In this document: in pieces, positions 17,944-27,624 of the stretch
How the letters are laid out: the number at the start of each line of letters is the position of its first letter
Position numbering within the stretch: the stretch's first letter is position 1
Source of the DNA: Actinokineospora pegani
Lineage (GTDB): Bacteria; Actinomycetota; Actinomycetes; Mycobacteriales; Pseudonocardiaceae
Assembly: GCF_009745975.1 (NCBI RefSeq)
Contig: NZ_WHOL01000098.1
Span: 208,567 to 272,566 of the forward strand
DNA length: 64,000 nucleotides
Reading direction: 5' to 3'
Position numbers and translations under genes: made by a program
The notes under the pieces: generated by a model
Database searches by the model: none
What the model saw: the letters and a program-made list of their open reading frames with translations, nothing else
What the model was told of the DNA's origin: nothing

Positions 17944-18408
17944 GTGGTCAGCCCCCGCACCCCGCGCCGCCACCCCCGCCGAGCGACCCGCGACCGCCAC
18001 GGCCGGGGGCTGCGCGGGCCGCTCTACCCGTCGACCCTGCCCGCGGCCGCCACGCGCGCGGAGAAGTTCGACACCCTGGTCCTCGACGCCCTCGAGCCCA
18101 TCGAGGCGCGGTGGCGCACCGAGTTGACCAAGCTGGACGTGGCTGTGGATGACGTCCCCGAGGTTCCGGACAGCCCTGCCCCGGAGGGTGTCCTGGCTGA
18201 TGGCGGGGTGCCGCTGGCGCGGCTGGTCTCGGCGGGGGTCGACCGGAGGGGGCAGCCGACTCGGGCTCGGATCGTCCTGTACCGGCGGCCGTTGGAGGCT
18301 CGGGCCAAGGACGGCGCGGATCTGGCGGATCTGGTCCATGACGTGTTGGTGGAGCAGGTCGCGGCCTATCTGGGGTTGGACCCCGGTGTGATCGATGGGG
18401 AGGGTTAG
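17944..18408 (+). CDS. Metallopeptidase-like (Rv3259-type) protein without the HExxH motif
   Basis: 154 residues. After a basic N-terminus (RRHPRRATRDRHGRGLRGPLYP) come EKFDTLVLDALEPIEARW, VDDVPEVP and ARIVLYRRPLEARAKDG, the pattern of the small zincin-like metallopeptidase family next to whiB2 in actinobacteria. The position of the HExxH helix reads HDVLVEQVAAYLG, so the two catalytic His and the Glu order are not kept and peptidase activity is doubtful. Convergent with the large glycosyltransferase gene; a 144-bp palindrome lies between. Confidence 0.75.
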   Translation: MVSPRTPRRHPRRATRDRHGRGLRGPLYPSTLPAAATRAEKFDTLVLDALEPIEARWRTELTKLDVAVDDVPEVPDSPAPEGVLADGGVPLARLVSAGVDRRGQPTRARIVLYRRPLEARAKDGADLADLVHDVLVEQVAAYLGLDPGVIDGEG

Positions 18409-18433
18409 GTTTCACGGGTGCCTGTGGGGGGTG

Positions 18434-18577
18434 CTGGATCGGGTGGTTCCGTGTGGCCGGGGACCCCTACGACGATCATGTGCGTGAGGGCAAAAAGTGA
18501 GGGGAAAGGCACCCTCACGCCCTCCCGAGGCTTGCACATGATCGCCTCCCCCAACCACACAGAACCACCCGATCCAG
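18434..18577. repeat. 144-bp nested palindrome (MITE-like or bidirectional terminator)
   Basis: Three nested inverted repeats share one centre: outer arms 18434-18456/18555-18577 (23 bp, one mismatch, ending CTGGATC/GATCCAG), middle arms GATCATGTGC at 18474-18483/18534-18543 (perfect), and inner CGTGAGGG at 18483-18490/18512-18519 (perfect), with a 21-nt A/G-rich loop. It fills the gap between two convergent genes. No target-site duplication is evident. Confidence 0.8.
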
Positions 18578-18636
18578 CCGTTGGCTGGGAACGGCGCTGG
18601 GAGATTTGGGTGGGTGGGGTGCGCTCTTTCTGGGGG

Positions 18637-21600
18637 CTAAGGGGTCTTTCGTCTGCCGGGGATGGCTGTCAGCAGGGTGAACAGGAGGACGGCGCCCTGG
18701 ACCAGCAGGAGCACTCCGCGCAGGGCGGTTGGCTGCTCTACGCGGATCTCCGCTGCTCGGGTCGGCAGGGTGACCGCCACCTGGCCCGACCAGGCTCGGT
18801 TGATGCCGGTGGGGCGGCCGTCGATGGTCGCGGTCCAGCCTGGTTCCTCTTCGGCGGCCAGGACCAGGAGGCGGCCCTGGGGGCCGTCTGACACGCGGAT
18901 GGCCACCGAGGGGGCGGCGGCGTCGACCGGGACCAGGGCCGGGTTGTCGACCAGCGGTGGTGGCAGGGTGCCGAGCAGCGCGCCGCGCGCCTGGTCCGGG
19001 GGCAGCAGGTAGGCCGAGCCCGAGGGCGGCAGCAGGCGGAACACGGGGCGGCCGGTGCTGGTGGGTGGGGCGTCGGCGACCAGTTGGCCCGCGCGGTCCC
19101 GCAGGAGGTCGGCCGCGGGGTGGTCCGGGGCGACGACGAACAGGACACCCGAGGCGGCGGCCTGGGCCGCCGCGCTGCGGACCGTGCCGGGCTCAGGGGA
19201 GCGGAGGTCGCGGTCCAGGGCGGCCAGGCGCGGGGGCGCCGAGGGGGTCGGGGCCAGGTCGTCGTCGGCGAACCTGGGGAGGCGGGCGGTGGTCTGGCGG
19301 GTGGGGGCGCCGTCGGCGGCCATGATGAGGACGGCGCGGCGGGTGTTGGCGAGTTCGGCGGTGAGGGTGGGCGACAGGGTCATGCCGCCGTCCGCGCGCA
19401 GTGGGCCCGCGGGGGCCAGGACCGGGCCGAGGGCCAGGGCCACCAGGCCCGCGAGGCCGACGCCGGTCACGACGCGCACGACCACCGGCGACGACGGCAG
19501 GCGCAGTCCGGCCGTGCCCGTGCGCAGCACCCCGGTCAGCGTCCAGACCAGGCCCCACCCGACGACCAGCAGTGGCGCGCCCGCCCAGGCGTGGGTGGCG
19601 GTGTCGGCACCCAGCGCGGTCGCCGGGGCCACCCGCACCAGCAGCAGCGCCAGGACGCCGACGAACGCGAAGCCCAGCCCGGGCAGCACCGCCCGGCCCG
19701 GCCGCAGCGCCACGCCCAGGACCACGGCGGCGACCACGACGAGCCCGACCACCGGCCAGGCCCCCGGCCCGCCCGCGTGCAGCGACAGGACGTCCCAGAA
19801 CGACGCGGCAGGCGTGTCGACCCGGGCGCCGACGCCGTGCAGGACCACGCCGGGGTGCTGGATCACCACCGCGGGCCACGGCAGCAGCAGCGCCAGCGGC
19901 ATCAGGACCAGCAGGAACAGGGCCGCCCCGCGCCGCCTGCCCGCGCCGGGCACGGCGACGAACCCGCCCAGCGCGACCACGACCAGCACCAGGTGCGTCA
20001 GCGGGGAGAACGCCCCGATGACCGCCAGGCCCAGCGCGGTGCCCGCGGCGGTCGACAGCCAGGCCGTCGGACCGGCGCCGGTCCGCCGCCGCACCAGCAG
20101 CGCGGTGATCCCGGCGCTGACGACGGGCAGCAGGACGTGCACGACGACGACGTCGAGCCTGCCCTGGGCCACGGCCGCCGCGCCGGTGGGCAGCAGGGCG
20201 TAGCCGATGGCGAGCAGGGCCCGCACCCAGCGGCGCACGGGGGCCCGGCGGGTGGCCAGGTAGGCGCTCAGGCCCGCCAGCGGGATGTCGGCCAACAGCA
20301 GGAGCGCGACCGCGGCCTGCACCCCGCCGAGCGGGGCCAGCAGCGCCCCGAGCAGCCCGAGCACGGCCAGCGCGGCGGGCGCGGGGGCCGCCGTGCCGCC
20401 CGCGACGCCGTGCCAGGAGCCGACGTACCCCGCCCAGGTCTGGCCGAGGCCGCCCACCGGCAGCAGCCTGCCGCCCGCCAGGTCCAGGCCCAGCCTGCCG
20501 GAGTTGACCACGAGGGCGAGGGCGGCGAGGCCGATGAGCAGCAGCAGCGGCGGGGCCAGCAGGATCTGGCGCAGCACCCGGCCCCGGTCGACCGGCACGA
20601 GCACCAGGTCCGGGGCGGGTTCCGGGCCGCTGCCGTCGCGCGGGACCGGCGAGGGCCGGGGCGCGGGGGCGGGCCTGGGTCCGTCGACCGGGATCGGCTC
20701 GGGGAGCCGCACGGCGATGGCCGGGGCCGGGCGGCGCAGGCCCGCCGGGCGCCTGGGCCGGCGGCCCTGCACGCCCGCGGGCAGCGCCTCCGGCCCGGTC
20801 TGGGGGCGCGCCGTGCCGGGGGCCAGCCAGACCGCGTCGGGGGCGTAGTCGCTGGGCAGGCGGCCGAGCGCGGCGTCGGCCTGGACGCGGCGGCGGACCA
20901 TGGCCGACAGCGCGCCGCGCGCGGCGTTGCGCAGCCGGGTGAAGCGGCTGGTGAACAACCCGCGGACGCTGCCCCCGCCCGCCGACTCCGCGCGCTGGGC
21001 GCGGGCCTGGAGCAGTTCGGCGTGGCCGGTCACCAGGTAGCTCAGCGCGGTCAACTCGGCGCGCGCGTCGGCCCCCCGCCGTTGCAGCGCGGAGCCGAGC
21101 GCCCGCAGCAGCGCCAGCACGACCAGGCGGGGGACGCCGAGCACGAACGAGACGACCGAGCAGTTGACCAGGAACGCGCGCATGCCGTGCCCGCGGTCGA
21201 CCGCGCGCGCCGACGAGCCCAGTGCCACGGGGTGCGCGTCGAGCACCCGGCGGCCGGTGCCGATGGCGCGGGCGTGCCGGATGCGCGCGGACGGCACGCA
21301 CAGCACCACGCGGCCGGAGCGGTTGACCCGCCAGCCGAAGTCGATGTCCTCGCGCAGCACGGTGAACGCGCGGTCGAACCCGCCGAGGGACTCCCACGCG
21401 TCGCGGCGCACCAGCATCCCGGCCGAGGACACGCCGAGCACCTCGGTGCTCTGGTCGAACCGGCGGTCGCCGCCCCGGCCGAGCCGGTCCCAGTCCAGTT
21501 CGGACGGACCCACGCCGGTCTGCCGGTGCCCGGAGGCGTCGGTGGACAGTCCCGCCTCGACGACCAGCCGCGGGTCGTGCCAGTCCACCGCGAGCGGGCC

Positions 21601-22008
21601 GAGCACGGCGGCCGACGGCGACAGCTCGGCGGCCAGCAGCAGGGTGGACAGGCAGTCCGGGTCGGGCGCGGAGTCGTCGTGCAGCAGCCAGATCCACCCG
21701 CCGGGGTCGCCCCAGCGCTGCACGGCGTGGTCGACGGCGGCGTGCACGGCGGTGGGGTAACCGGCCCGCCGGTCGAGGGTGATCACTCCATCGAGGACCC
21801 TGTCCTCGCCCTCGGCGGCCGCGGCGAGCATCTCGGCGGTCTCGTCGGTGGAGCCGGTGTCGACGGCGATCACGTGCCGCGGTCTCGGTGTGGAGTGCCG
21901 CAGCGCCGACAGCGCCACCCGCAGCCACTGCGCCCCGTCGTGGCACACCAGCACCGCGAGCACGGGGGCGGTCCGCAGGACCGGCGCCGGGCGCGACCGC
22001 GCCGTCAT
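18637..22008 (-). CDS. GT2 glycosyltransferase fused to a large polytopic membrane domain
   Basis: 1123 residues. The N-terminal 1-330 is a family-2 glycosyltransferase: VLVCHDGAQWLRVALSAL, VDTGSTDETAEM, LLHDDSAPDPDCL, and a LREDIDFGWRVNRSGR acceptor-site motif (ED in place of the usual ED/Q). A Pro/Arg-rich linker at about 395-470 leads to a membrane region with roughly 12-13 hydrophobic spans (about 485-900). The last 220 residues look extracytoplasmic (LEPGWTATIDGRP, then a final span and basic tail). Presumably a lipid-linked sugar transferase of the envelope; substrate unknown. ATG is preceded by GAGGGAGGA, and a TACGGT -10 candidate lies at 22044-22049. Confidence 0.85.
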   Translation of the reverse strand: MTARSRPAPVLRTAPVLAVLVCHDGAQWLRVALSALRHSTPRPRHVIAVDTGSTDETAEMLAAAAEGEDRVLDGVITLDRRAGYPTAVHAAVDHAVQRWGDPGGWIWLLHDDSAPDPDCLSTLLLAAELSPSAAVLGPLAVDWHDPRLVVEAGLSTDASGHRQTGVGPSELDWDRLGRGGDRRFDQSTEVLGVSSAGMLVRRDAWESLGGFDRAFTVLREDIDFGWRVNRSGRVVLCVPSARIRHARAIGTGRRVLDAHPVALGSSARAVDRGHGMRAFLVNCSVVSFVLGVPRLVVLALLRALGSALQRRGADARAELTALSYLVTGHAELLQARAQRAESAGGGSVRGLFTSRFTRLRNAARGALSAMVRRRVQADAALGRLPSDYAPDAVWLAPGTARPQTGPEALPAGVQGRRPRRPAGLRRPAPAIAVRLPEPIPVDGPRPAPAPRPSPVPRDGSGPEPAPDLVLVPVDRGRVLRQILLAPPLLLLIGLAALALVVNSGRLGLDLAGGRLLPVGGLGQTWAGYVGSWHGVAGGTAAPAPAALAVLGLLGALLAPLGGVQAAVALLLLADIPLAGLSAYLATRRAPVRRWVRALLAIGYALLPTGAAAVAQGRLDVVVVHVLLPVVSAGITALLVRRRTGAGPTAWLSTAAGTALGLAVIGAFSPLTHLVLVVVALGGFVAVPGAGRRRGAALFLLVLMPLALLLPWPAVVIQHPGVVLHGVGARVDTPAASFWDVLSLHAGGPGAWPVVGLVVVAAVVLGVALRPGRAVLPGLGFAFVGVLALLLVRVAPATALGADTATHAWAGAPLLVVGWGLVWTLTGVLRTGTAGLRLPSSPVVVRVVTGVGLAGLVALALGPVLAPAGPLRADGGMTLSPTLTAELANTRRAVLIMAADGAPTRQTTARLPRFADDDLAPTPSAPPRLAALDRDLRSPEPGTVRSAAAQAAASGVLFVVAPDHPAADLLRDRAGQLVADAPPTSTGRPVFRLLPPSGSAYLLPPDQARGALLGTLPPPLVDNPALVPVDAAAPSVAIRVSDGPQGRLLVLAAEEEPGWTATIDGRPTGINRAWSGQVAVTLPTRAAEIRVEQPTALRGVLLLVQGAVLLFTLLTAIPGRRKTP

Positions 22009-22147
22009 CGCGCGTCCTCCCTCACCTCGGATCTGACCGGCACACCGTACGACGCGGCGGCGCGTGAGCGCGTGTCAGCGCACGGCACTGTTTGGTCTCG
22101 ATCCCGAAGGGTGGAAACGCGTTCCCAGCGGTGCTCGGGGGAACTGC

Positions 22148-22432
22148 TCAGACGACGCGCTTCTTGAGCTTGCGGCGCTCGCGCTCGGACAGCCCGCCCC
22201 AGATGCCGAAGCGCTCGTCGTGGGCGAGGGCGTACTCCAGGCACTCGGAGCGCACCTCACAGCCGAGGCAGATGCGCTTGGCCTCCCGGGTGGACCCGCC
22301 CTTCTCCGGGAAGAACGCCTCCGGGTCAGTCTGCGCGCAGAGGGCGCGCTCCTGCCACTCCTGCTCCTCGGATTCGTCAAGGAGTCCCGCGAGAGCCTCC
22401 AGCTCGTCGGCGGGACGCTCCCCCCACTCCAT
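22148..22432 (-). CDS. whiB2: WhiB2/WhmD transcription factor
   Basis: 94 residues. The four iron-sulfur Cys are in ALCAQTDPEAFFPEKGG, RICLGCEVRSEC (C-x2-C-x5-C), and the WhiB turn GIWGGLSERERRKLKKR is intact. The core is nearly the mycobacterial WhiB2 (WhmD) sequence, which controls septation and cell division. ATG 22432 (MEWGERPADELE) has GGGGG 8 nt upstream and gives the family length; longer in-frame starts exist. Located beside fbiA/fbiB as in mycobacteria. A near-palindromic site at 22542-22559 lies upstream. Confidence 0.95.
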   Translation of the reverse strand: MEWGERPADELEALAGLLDESEEQEWQERALCAQTDPEAFFPEKGGSTREAKRICLGCEVRSECLEYALAHDERFGIWGGLSERERRKLKKRVV

Positions 22433-22541
22433 GACACGACCCCCGTCAGTCAGTCCCTGCGTTCCCGTCATGCGATTCGCCCGTCTCCTCGCCTTGGCAC
22501 TCCCCGGGCTGGCGGATGCCACGCGCCCGGCCCCCATGGCG

Positions 22542-22559
22542 AATGACATCGATGTGATT
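22542..22559. promoter_or_regulatory. candidate operator upstream of whiB2
   Basis: AATgACATCGATGTgATT: 18 bp, symmetric except one mismatched pair, in the 275-bp divergent gap between whiB2 and the M50 protease gene, 110 bp upstream of the whiB2 start. The binding protein is unknown; the AT-rich palindrome stands out in GC-rich DNA. Confidence 0.45.
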
Positions 22560-22707
22560 ACACCCGTGTCCCGGCGGCGGGTCAAGCGCGGGCCACGGCC
22601 GGGTGATGGGATATGAGCGCGGTGTACACGTTCGGGCACAGCGGAGACATGTCCCACTTTCCCACTCCCGCGGGCTGGCAAACCGCGAGCCTTGCCACAC
22701 TGGAGGG

Positions 22708-23457
22708 GTGCACAGATCCGCGGTTCGACCCTCGCCCGTGTTCCTCGGCCTCCTCGCGCTGACCGTCGTGGCGGGCTACCTCACGACGATCGACAGCGAC
22801 GCGGTGTCCCGGGCGGGGGTGGTCCTCCTCGTCCTGGGCGGGTGGGCGGTCTCCCTGTGCGTGCACGAGTTCGGCCACGCCATCGTGGCGTACAAGGGCG
22901 GTGACTGGACCATCCCGGACAAGGGCTACCTGAGCCTGGACCCGCGCCGCTACACCGACCCGGTGCTGAGCCTGCTGCTGCCGATCCTGTTCCTGCTCAT
23001 CGGCGGGCTGCCGCTGCCCGGCGGCGCGGTGTGGATCAACCAGTCGGCGCTGCGGTCGCGGGCGGTGGCCTCGCGGGTGTCGCTGGCCGGGCCGCTGTCG
23101 AACCTGGTGATCGGCATCCTGCTGCTGACCGCCGTGACGCTCATCCCGGACATGGACCTCACGCTGCTGGCGGGCCTGTCGTTCCTGGCGCTGCTGCAGT
23201 TCGCCGCGTTCGTCCTCAACATCCTGCCCGTCCCCGGCCTCGACGGCTGGGGCGCGATCGAGCCGTACCTGTCGCACGAGGCCAGGGTGTTCGGCGCGCA
23301 GGCGCGGATGTGGGCGCCGCTGGTGCTGCTGGCGGTGCTGTTCCTGCCCGGCGTCGGCGCGGTGTTCTGGGACGTGGTGATCTCGCTGTACGGCGCGGTC
23401 GGCGGCGACGACTTCGCCGCGGCGATCGGCCAGGGCCTGTTCTTCTTCTGGCGCTGA
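22708..23457 (+). CDS. Site-2-type M50 membrane metalloprotease
   Basis: 249 residues with about six spans. The zinc motif H53-E-F-G-H57 lies in a membrane helix, and the third ligand D179 is in [12 protein letters not shown], the M50 site-2 protease pattern. [15 protein letters not shown] is the conserved second core helix. No PDZ domain, so it belongs to the compact branch of unknown substrate rather than to Rip1-type proteases. GTG at 22708 is the start; CACACT lies 6 nt before, and GGAGGG is too close to serve as a ribosome site, so a leaderless start is likely. Confidence 0.88.
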   Translation: MHRSAVRPSPVFLGLLALTVVAGYLTTIDSDAVSRAGVVLLVLGGWAVSLCVHEFGHAIVAYKGGDWTIPDKGYLSLDPRRYTDPVLSLLLPILFLLIGGLPLPGGAVWINQSALRSRAVASRVSLAGPLSNLVIGILLLTAVTLIPDMDLTLLAGLSFLALLQFAAFVLNILPVPGLDGWGAIEPYLSHEARVFGAQARMWAPLVLLAVLFLPGVGAVFWDVVISLYGAVGGDDFAAAIGQGLFFFWR

Positions 23458-23505
23458 CCCCCTCACCCGGAGGGGGCTCACCCCGACGTGGAAGGATCGC
23501 CGACC

Positions 23506-24507
23506 GTGAAGGTTGTCGTTCTCGTCGGAGGCGTCGGCGGCGCCCGTTTCCTGCTCGGCGTCAAGCACCTGCTGGGCCTGCCCGCCCTCGGCCCGGCCCC
23601 CCAGGACCACCCGCACGAGATCACCGCGGTGGTGAACACCGCCGACGACATCTGGCTGCACGGGCTGCGCATCTGCCCGGACCTGGACACCTGCATGTAC
23701 ACCCTCGGCGGCGGCATCGACGACGAGCGCGGCTGGGGCCGCACGGGCGAGACGTGGGCGGTCAGGGACGAACTGGCCGCCTACGGCTCCGACGGCTCCT
23801 GGTTCGGCCTCGGCGACCGCGACATCGCCACCCACCTGGTGCGCAGCCGGATGATGCGCGCGGGCTACGACCTGTCCGACATCACCGCCGCGCTGTGCGA
23901 CCGGTGGCAGCCGGGGGTGCGGCTGCTGCCGATGACCGACGACCGGGTCGAGACGCACGTGGTGATCGACGACCCGGCCGACGGCGAGCGCAAGGCCGTG
24001 CACTTCCAGGAGTGGTGGATCAAGCACCGCGCGGAGCCGAGGGCGCAGTCGATCGTGCCCGTCGGCGCGGACGAGGCGAGCGCGGGCCCCGGTGTGCTCG
24101 ACGCGATCGCCGCGGCGGACGTGGTGCTCGTCGCGCCGTCGAACCCGGTGGTCAGCATCGGCTCGATCCTGTCGGTGCCCGGACTGCGCAAGGCGCTGCG
24201 GTCGACCGCGGCCCAGGTCGTCGGCTTCTCGCCGATCATCGGCGGCAAGCCGGTGCGCGGCATGGCCGACGCCTGCCTGGCCGCGATCGGGCTGGAGACC
24301 TCCGCGCAGGCCGTGGCCCGGCACTACGGGTCCCGGGCGCTGACGGACAAGGGCATCCTGGACGCCTTCCTCGTGCACACCGGCGACACCGCCGACGCCG
24401 AGGGCGTGGCGGTGCGCGCCATCCCGCTGCTGATGTCCGATGTGGACGCCACCGCCGAGATGGTGCGCGCCGGGCTGGACCTGGCGGGCGTGGAGCTCCC
24501 CGGGTGA
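23506..24507 (+). CDS. fbiA: FbiA, 2-phospho-L-lactate (PEP) transferase for F420
   Basis: Joins the activated phospholactate/PEP unit to Fo, making (dehydro)F420-0. 333 residues. [19 protein letters not shown] is the CofD N-terminus; [39 protein letters not shown] and [19 protein letters not shown] are the signature segments. GTG at 23506 has GGAAGGA 8 nt upstream; an earlier in-frame GTG at 23488 is less likely. The stop overlaps fbiB (GTGA), so both are translated together. Confidence 0.97.
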   Translation: MKVVVLVGGVGGARFLLGVKHLLGLPALGPAPQDHPHEITAVVNTADDIWLHGLRICPDLDTCMYTLGGGIDDERGWGRTGETWAVRDELAAYGSDGSWFGLGDRDIATHLVRSRMMRAGYDLSDITAALCDRWQPGVRLLPMTDDRVETHVVIDDPADGERKAVHFQEWWIKHRAEPRAQSIVPVGADEASAGPGVLDAIAAADVVLVAPSNPVVSIGSILSVPGLRKALRSTAAQVVGFSPIIGGKPVRGMADACLAAIGLETSAQAVARHYGSRALTDKGILDAFLVHTGDTADAEGVAVRAIPLLMSDVDATAEMVRAGLDLAGVELPG

Positions 24508-25832
24508 GCGGGCACGCCGCCCCGGCGGGCCTGGAGATCCTCCCGGTCGACGGGCTGCCGGAGTTCCGGCCGGGCGACGACCTGGCGGGCGAGCTGGCCA
24601 AGGCGGCGCCGTGGCTGGCCGACGGCGACGTCGTGGTCGTCACCAGCAAGGTGTTCTCCAAAGTGGAGGACCGGCTGGTGCGGGTGCCCGCCGACCCGGC
24701 CGGGCGCGAGGCGGCCAAGCGGCGGCTGGTGCTGAGCGAGGCCGAGTCGGTCATCGCCCGCACCGGGCCGACGCTGATCACGGTGAACCGGCTGGGGGTC
24801 GTGCAGGCCGCCTCCGGGGTGGACGCCTCCAACGTCGCGGGCGACGAGGTGGCGCTGCTGCCGCTGGACCCGGACGCCTCCGCCGAGGGCCTGCGGGCCG
24901 GGCTGCGCGAGCGGCTCGGCGTGGCCGTGGCCGTGGTCGTCACCGACACGATGGGCCGGGCGTGGCGGGTGGGGCAGACCGACGCGGCGATCGGCTCGGC
25001 CGGGCTGGCGGTGCTGCACCGGTACGCGGGCAGCACCGACGCGCACGGCAACGAGCTGGTGGTCACCGCCATCGCCGTGGCCGACGAGGTCGCCGCGGCG
25101 GCGGACCTGGTCAAGGGCAAGCTGGGCGGCACGCCGGTCGCGGTCGTGCGCGGCATGGACCCGCGCGACGACGGCAGCCGGGCCCGGGACCTGGTCCGGG
25201 CGGACAACGACCTGTTCCGGCTGGGCACCGCCGAGGCCATCGCCCAGGGCAGGCGCGAGGCGGTGCTGCTGCGCCGGTCGCTGCGCCGGTTCACCGGCGC
25301 GCCGGTCGACCCCGAGGCGCTGCGCCAGGCCGTCGGCGCCGCGCTCACCGCGCCCGCCCCGCACCACACCCGGCCGGTCCGGTTCGTCCACGTGCGCGCC
25401 AGGCGGGCCGAACTGCTGGCCGCCATGCGCGAGCGCTGGGAGGCCGACCTGCGCGCCGACGGCTGGGATGACGAGCGCGTCGCCCGCCGGGTGGCGCGCG
25501 GCGACCTGCTGCACCACGCCACCGAGCTCGTGCTGCCCTTCCTGGTCCGCGCGGGCGCCCACGACTACCCCGACGCGCGCCGGGCCGAGGCCGAGCGGGT
25601 GATGTTCACCGTGGCGGGCGGGGCGGCCGTGCAGGGCCTGCTGGTGGCCCTCGCCGCGGCGGACCTCGGCTCGTGTTGGGTATCCTCGACGATCTTCTGC
25701 GCGGACGTCGTGCGCCGGGTGCTGGACCTCCCCGAGGACTGGGAACCGCTCGGCGCGGTGGCGGTCGGCCACCCGGTCGAGCCGCTGGCCCCGCGCGAAC
25801 CGCGCACCGACGAGGGGTTGCTCGAACTGTGA
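24504..25832 (+). CDS. fbiB: FbiB, F420:gamma-glutamyl ligase with nitroreductase-like domain
   Basis: Adds the poly-gamma-glutamate tail of F420 and, in mycobacteria, reduces dehydro-F420-0 through its C-terminal FMN domain. 442 residues. CofE-like part (1-250): [70 protein letters not shown]. Nitroreductase-like part (about 250-442): [55 protein letters not shown]. Coupled at both ends: GTGA overlap with fbiA and with the Nudix gene. Confidence 0.97.
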   Translation: MSGHAAPAGLEILPVDGLPEFRPGDDLAGELAKAAPWLADGDVVVVTSKVFSKVEDRLVRVPADPAGREAAKRRLVLSEAESVIARTGPTLITVNRLGVVQAASGVDASNVAGDEVALLPLDPDASAEGLRAGLRERLGVAVAVVVTDTMGRAWRVGQTDAAIGSAGLAVLHRYAGSTDAHGNELVVTAIAVADEVAAAADLVKGKLGGTPVAVVRGMDPRDDGSRARDLVRADNDLFRLGTAEAIAQGRREAVLLRRSLRRFTGAPVDPEALRQAVGAALTAPAPHHTRPVRFVHVRARRAELLAAMRERWEADLRADGWDDERVARRVARGDLLHHATELVLPFLVRAGAHDYPDARRAEAERVMFTVAGGAAVQGLLVALAAADLGSCWVSSTIFCADVVRRVLDLPEDWEPLGAVAVGHPVEPLAPREPRTDEGLLEL

Positions 25833-26365
25833 GCCTGCACCAGGACGCCGCCGACACCCTGACCGCGTGGAAGCCCGCCGACCGGGGCCAGGAGTCGCTG
25901 CGCCAGGCCTACCTCGGCTTCCTCGCCGCCCGCGGGGACGCCTGCGAGCGGGCCTGCGCGGCCGGGCACATCACCGCGTCCGCGCTGGTCCTGGACAACA
26001 CCGGGTCCTCGGTCCTGCTGACCCTGCACCCGCGCGTGGGCCGCTGGCTGCAACTGGGCGGGCACTGCGAGCCGGAGGACGCCACGCTCGCCGGGGCCGC
26101 CCTGCGCGAGGCCACCGAGGAGTCCGGCATCCCCGGCCTGACCATCGCCCCCACCCCGCTGCACGTGGACGTGCACCCCATCACCTGCTCGCTGGGCGTG
26201 CCGACCCGCCACTTCGACGTCCGCTTCGCCGTGCGCGCCCCGGAGAACGCCCTGGCCGTGCGCAGCGACGAGTCGCTCGACCTGCGCTGGTGGCCGCTGG
26301 ACGCGCTGCCGCCGGACCCCGACCACTCGGCGGGCATCGGCGCGATGGTGGCGGCGCTGCCGTGA
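25829..26365 (+). CDS. Nudix hydrolase
   Basis: 178 residues. The Nudix box reads [13 protein letters not shown]3-LREATEESG, with the REx2EE core intact, so a metal-dependent pyrophosphohydrolase is expected. [13 protein letters not shown] follows at the C-terminus. Starts with GTG within the fbiB stop and ends within the next gene's start, placing it in the same run as fbiA-fbiB. A link to F420 nucleotide chemistry is inferred from context only; the substrate is unknown. Confidence 0.9.
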   Translation: MSLHQDAADTLTAWKPADRGQESLRQAYLGFLAARGDACERACAAGHITASALVLDNTGSSVLLTLHPRVGRWLQLGGHCEPEDATLAGAALREATEESGIPGLTIAPTPLHVDVHPITCSLGVPTRHFDVRFAVRAPENALAVRSDESLDLRWWPLDALPPDPDHSAGIGAMVAALP

Positions 26366-26715
26366 TCGCGCTCGACCCGGGTTCGCCGGTCCCGCCCTAC
26401 GAGCAGCTCCGGGCCGGGCTGGCCGCCCGGGTCAACGCGGGAGAGCTGGCGGTGGGGACCAAGCTGCCGACCGTGCGGGCGCTGGCCGCCGAGCTGGGCC
26501 TGGCCGCCAACACCGTCGCCAGGGCCTACCGCGAGCTGGAGGCGGCGGGCCTGCTGGAGACGAGGGGCCGCGCGGGCACGTTCGTCGGCGCGGGCAGCGA
26601 CGACGTCTTGGCCAGGGGCCGCGACGCCGCCGCCCGCTTCGCCGAGGAGGCCAGGGCGCTCGGCCTGAGCGCGGAGCTGGCGCTCGACCTGGCCAGGGCC
26701 GCGCTGACCCGCTGA
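26362..26715 (+). CDS. GntR-family regulator, YtrA type
   Basis: 117 residues: a winged helix-turn-helix (PPYEQLRAGLAARVNAGELAVGTKLPTVRALAAELGLAANTVARAYRELEAAGLLETRGRAGTFV) and only a short C-terminal helix, as in YtrA regulators that sense via a minimal tail. Coupled by GTGA overlap to the Nudix gene and ends the fbiA-fbiB-Nudix-GntR run, so it may autoregulate it. Only 5 bp separate its stop from the convergent lipoprotein stop. Confidence 0.9.
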   Translation: MIALDPGSPVPPYEQLRAGLAARVNAGELAVGTKLPTVRALAAELGLAANTVARAYRELEAAGLLETRGRAGTFVGAGSDDVLARGRDAAARFAEEARALGLSAELALDLARAALTR

Positions 26716-26720
26716 CCCGC

Positions 26721-27569
26721 TCAGCCCGTGGCGAAGTCGACGACCGCGCCCTGCTCGCCGATCCACGAGACCTTCGCCGTCAGCGACTGGCCGGGGGCAG
26801 CCCACTTGAGGGTCCCCCCGGCGCCGGTGCTCAGCGAGCTGGACCCGCCGTCGGACTCCTCGACGAAGCGGACGTCGTCAGGGGTGACGGTGGCGGTGAA
26901 CTGGTGCGTGCCCACCTGGAGTTGGGACTTGCCCGAGGGGATCAGGACCTCGCAGGCGCCAGCCGCGCAGGCGGCGGTGTCGGTGCCGTCCCGGGGCTGC
27001 CGCGGCGGGGTCCTGTCCGGCGGGGCGCAGCCCTCGGCGCGGGCGTGGGCCGCCTTGACGGCGGGGTCCTCGGCGGTGAGCGTGGTCAGGTCGTCGGAGC
27101 CCGCCTGGATGCCGTCGAGCACCTTGTCCGCCGCCGCGGCCCGTCGCTCGACCTCCTCGAAGGTGAGCCCGGCCAGGGAGCCGGGCGCGCCCACCAGGCG
27201 GTTGAGTTCCGGCAGGGCCTGATCGATCGAGGTCAGGACCTCCTCGGTCAGCCGGTCGGCGGCAGCCAGGCCAGCGGGTGCGAGGGCCTTGAGCGGGGGC
27301 GCCAGTCGGTCGATCGAGGGCGCGTTCCTGAGCACGCGTTCGAGGTCGTACTGCACGAGGCGGGAGTCGATGCCGCGGTCCACCTCGTCGTAGGCGCTCT
27401 TCGCCCGGTCCAGGCGGTGCAGGGTGGGGCACATCGCGTCGGCCCAGGCGATCGCTTCCCGGGTCGGCGGGGGCAGCGGGGCGGGTCCGGGCCTGCCGTC
27501 GAGGGTGTCGGCGCAGCCCGCGGCCAGGAGCAGGGTGCACGCCGCCAGCCAGGTCGCTTTCGCTCTCAT
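26721..27569 (-). CDS. Secreted lipoprotein of unknown function
   Basis: 282 residues. Signal peptide with lipobox LAAGC (Cys19) predicts a lipid-anchored surface protein. Residues 35-185 are helical and acidic (RAKSAYDEVDRGIDSR, ERRAAAADKVLDGIQAG); the last 80 form a beta-rich domain (GTHQFTATVTPDDVRFVEE, TAKVSWIGEQGAVVDF). No family recognised. A TAGCTT box 6 nt before the ATG predicts a leaderless message. Sits alone between convergent GntR and tandem DNA glycosylase genes. Confidence 0.75.
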   Translation of the reverse strand: MRAKATWLAACTLLLAAGCADTLDGRPGPAPLPPPTREAIAWADAMCPTLHRLDRAKSAYDEVDRGIDSRLVQYDLERVLRNAPSIDRLAPPLKALAPAGLAAADRLTEEVLTSIDQALPELNRLVGAPGSLAGLTFEEVERRAAAADKVLDGIQAGSDDLTTLTAEDPAVKAAHARAEGCAPPDRTPPRQPRDGTDTAACAAGACEVLIPSGKSQLQVGTHQFTATVTPDDVRFVEESDGGSSSLSTGAGGTLKWAAPGQSLTAKVSWIGEQGAVVDFATG

Positions 27570-27575
27570 GGTGAG

Positions 27576-27581
27576 AAGCTA
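27576..27581 (-). promoter_or_regulatory. -10 box of the lipoprotein gene
   Basis: TAGCTT (minus strand), 6 nt before ATG 27569, with no Shine-Dalgarno. Confidence 0.5.
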
Positions 27582-27624
27582 AGCCGTGTCGGGATCGACA
27601 CGCAGCGGAGCTGACCGGTAGCGG

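Noticed and set aside
19084..22167. 1027-residue plus-strand open frame
   Set aside because: Antisense to the large glycosyltransferase; low-complexity His/Gln/Arg/Gly content.
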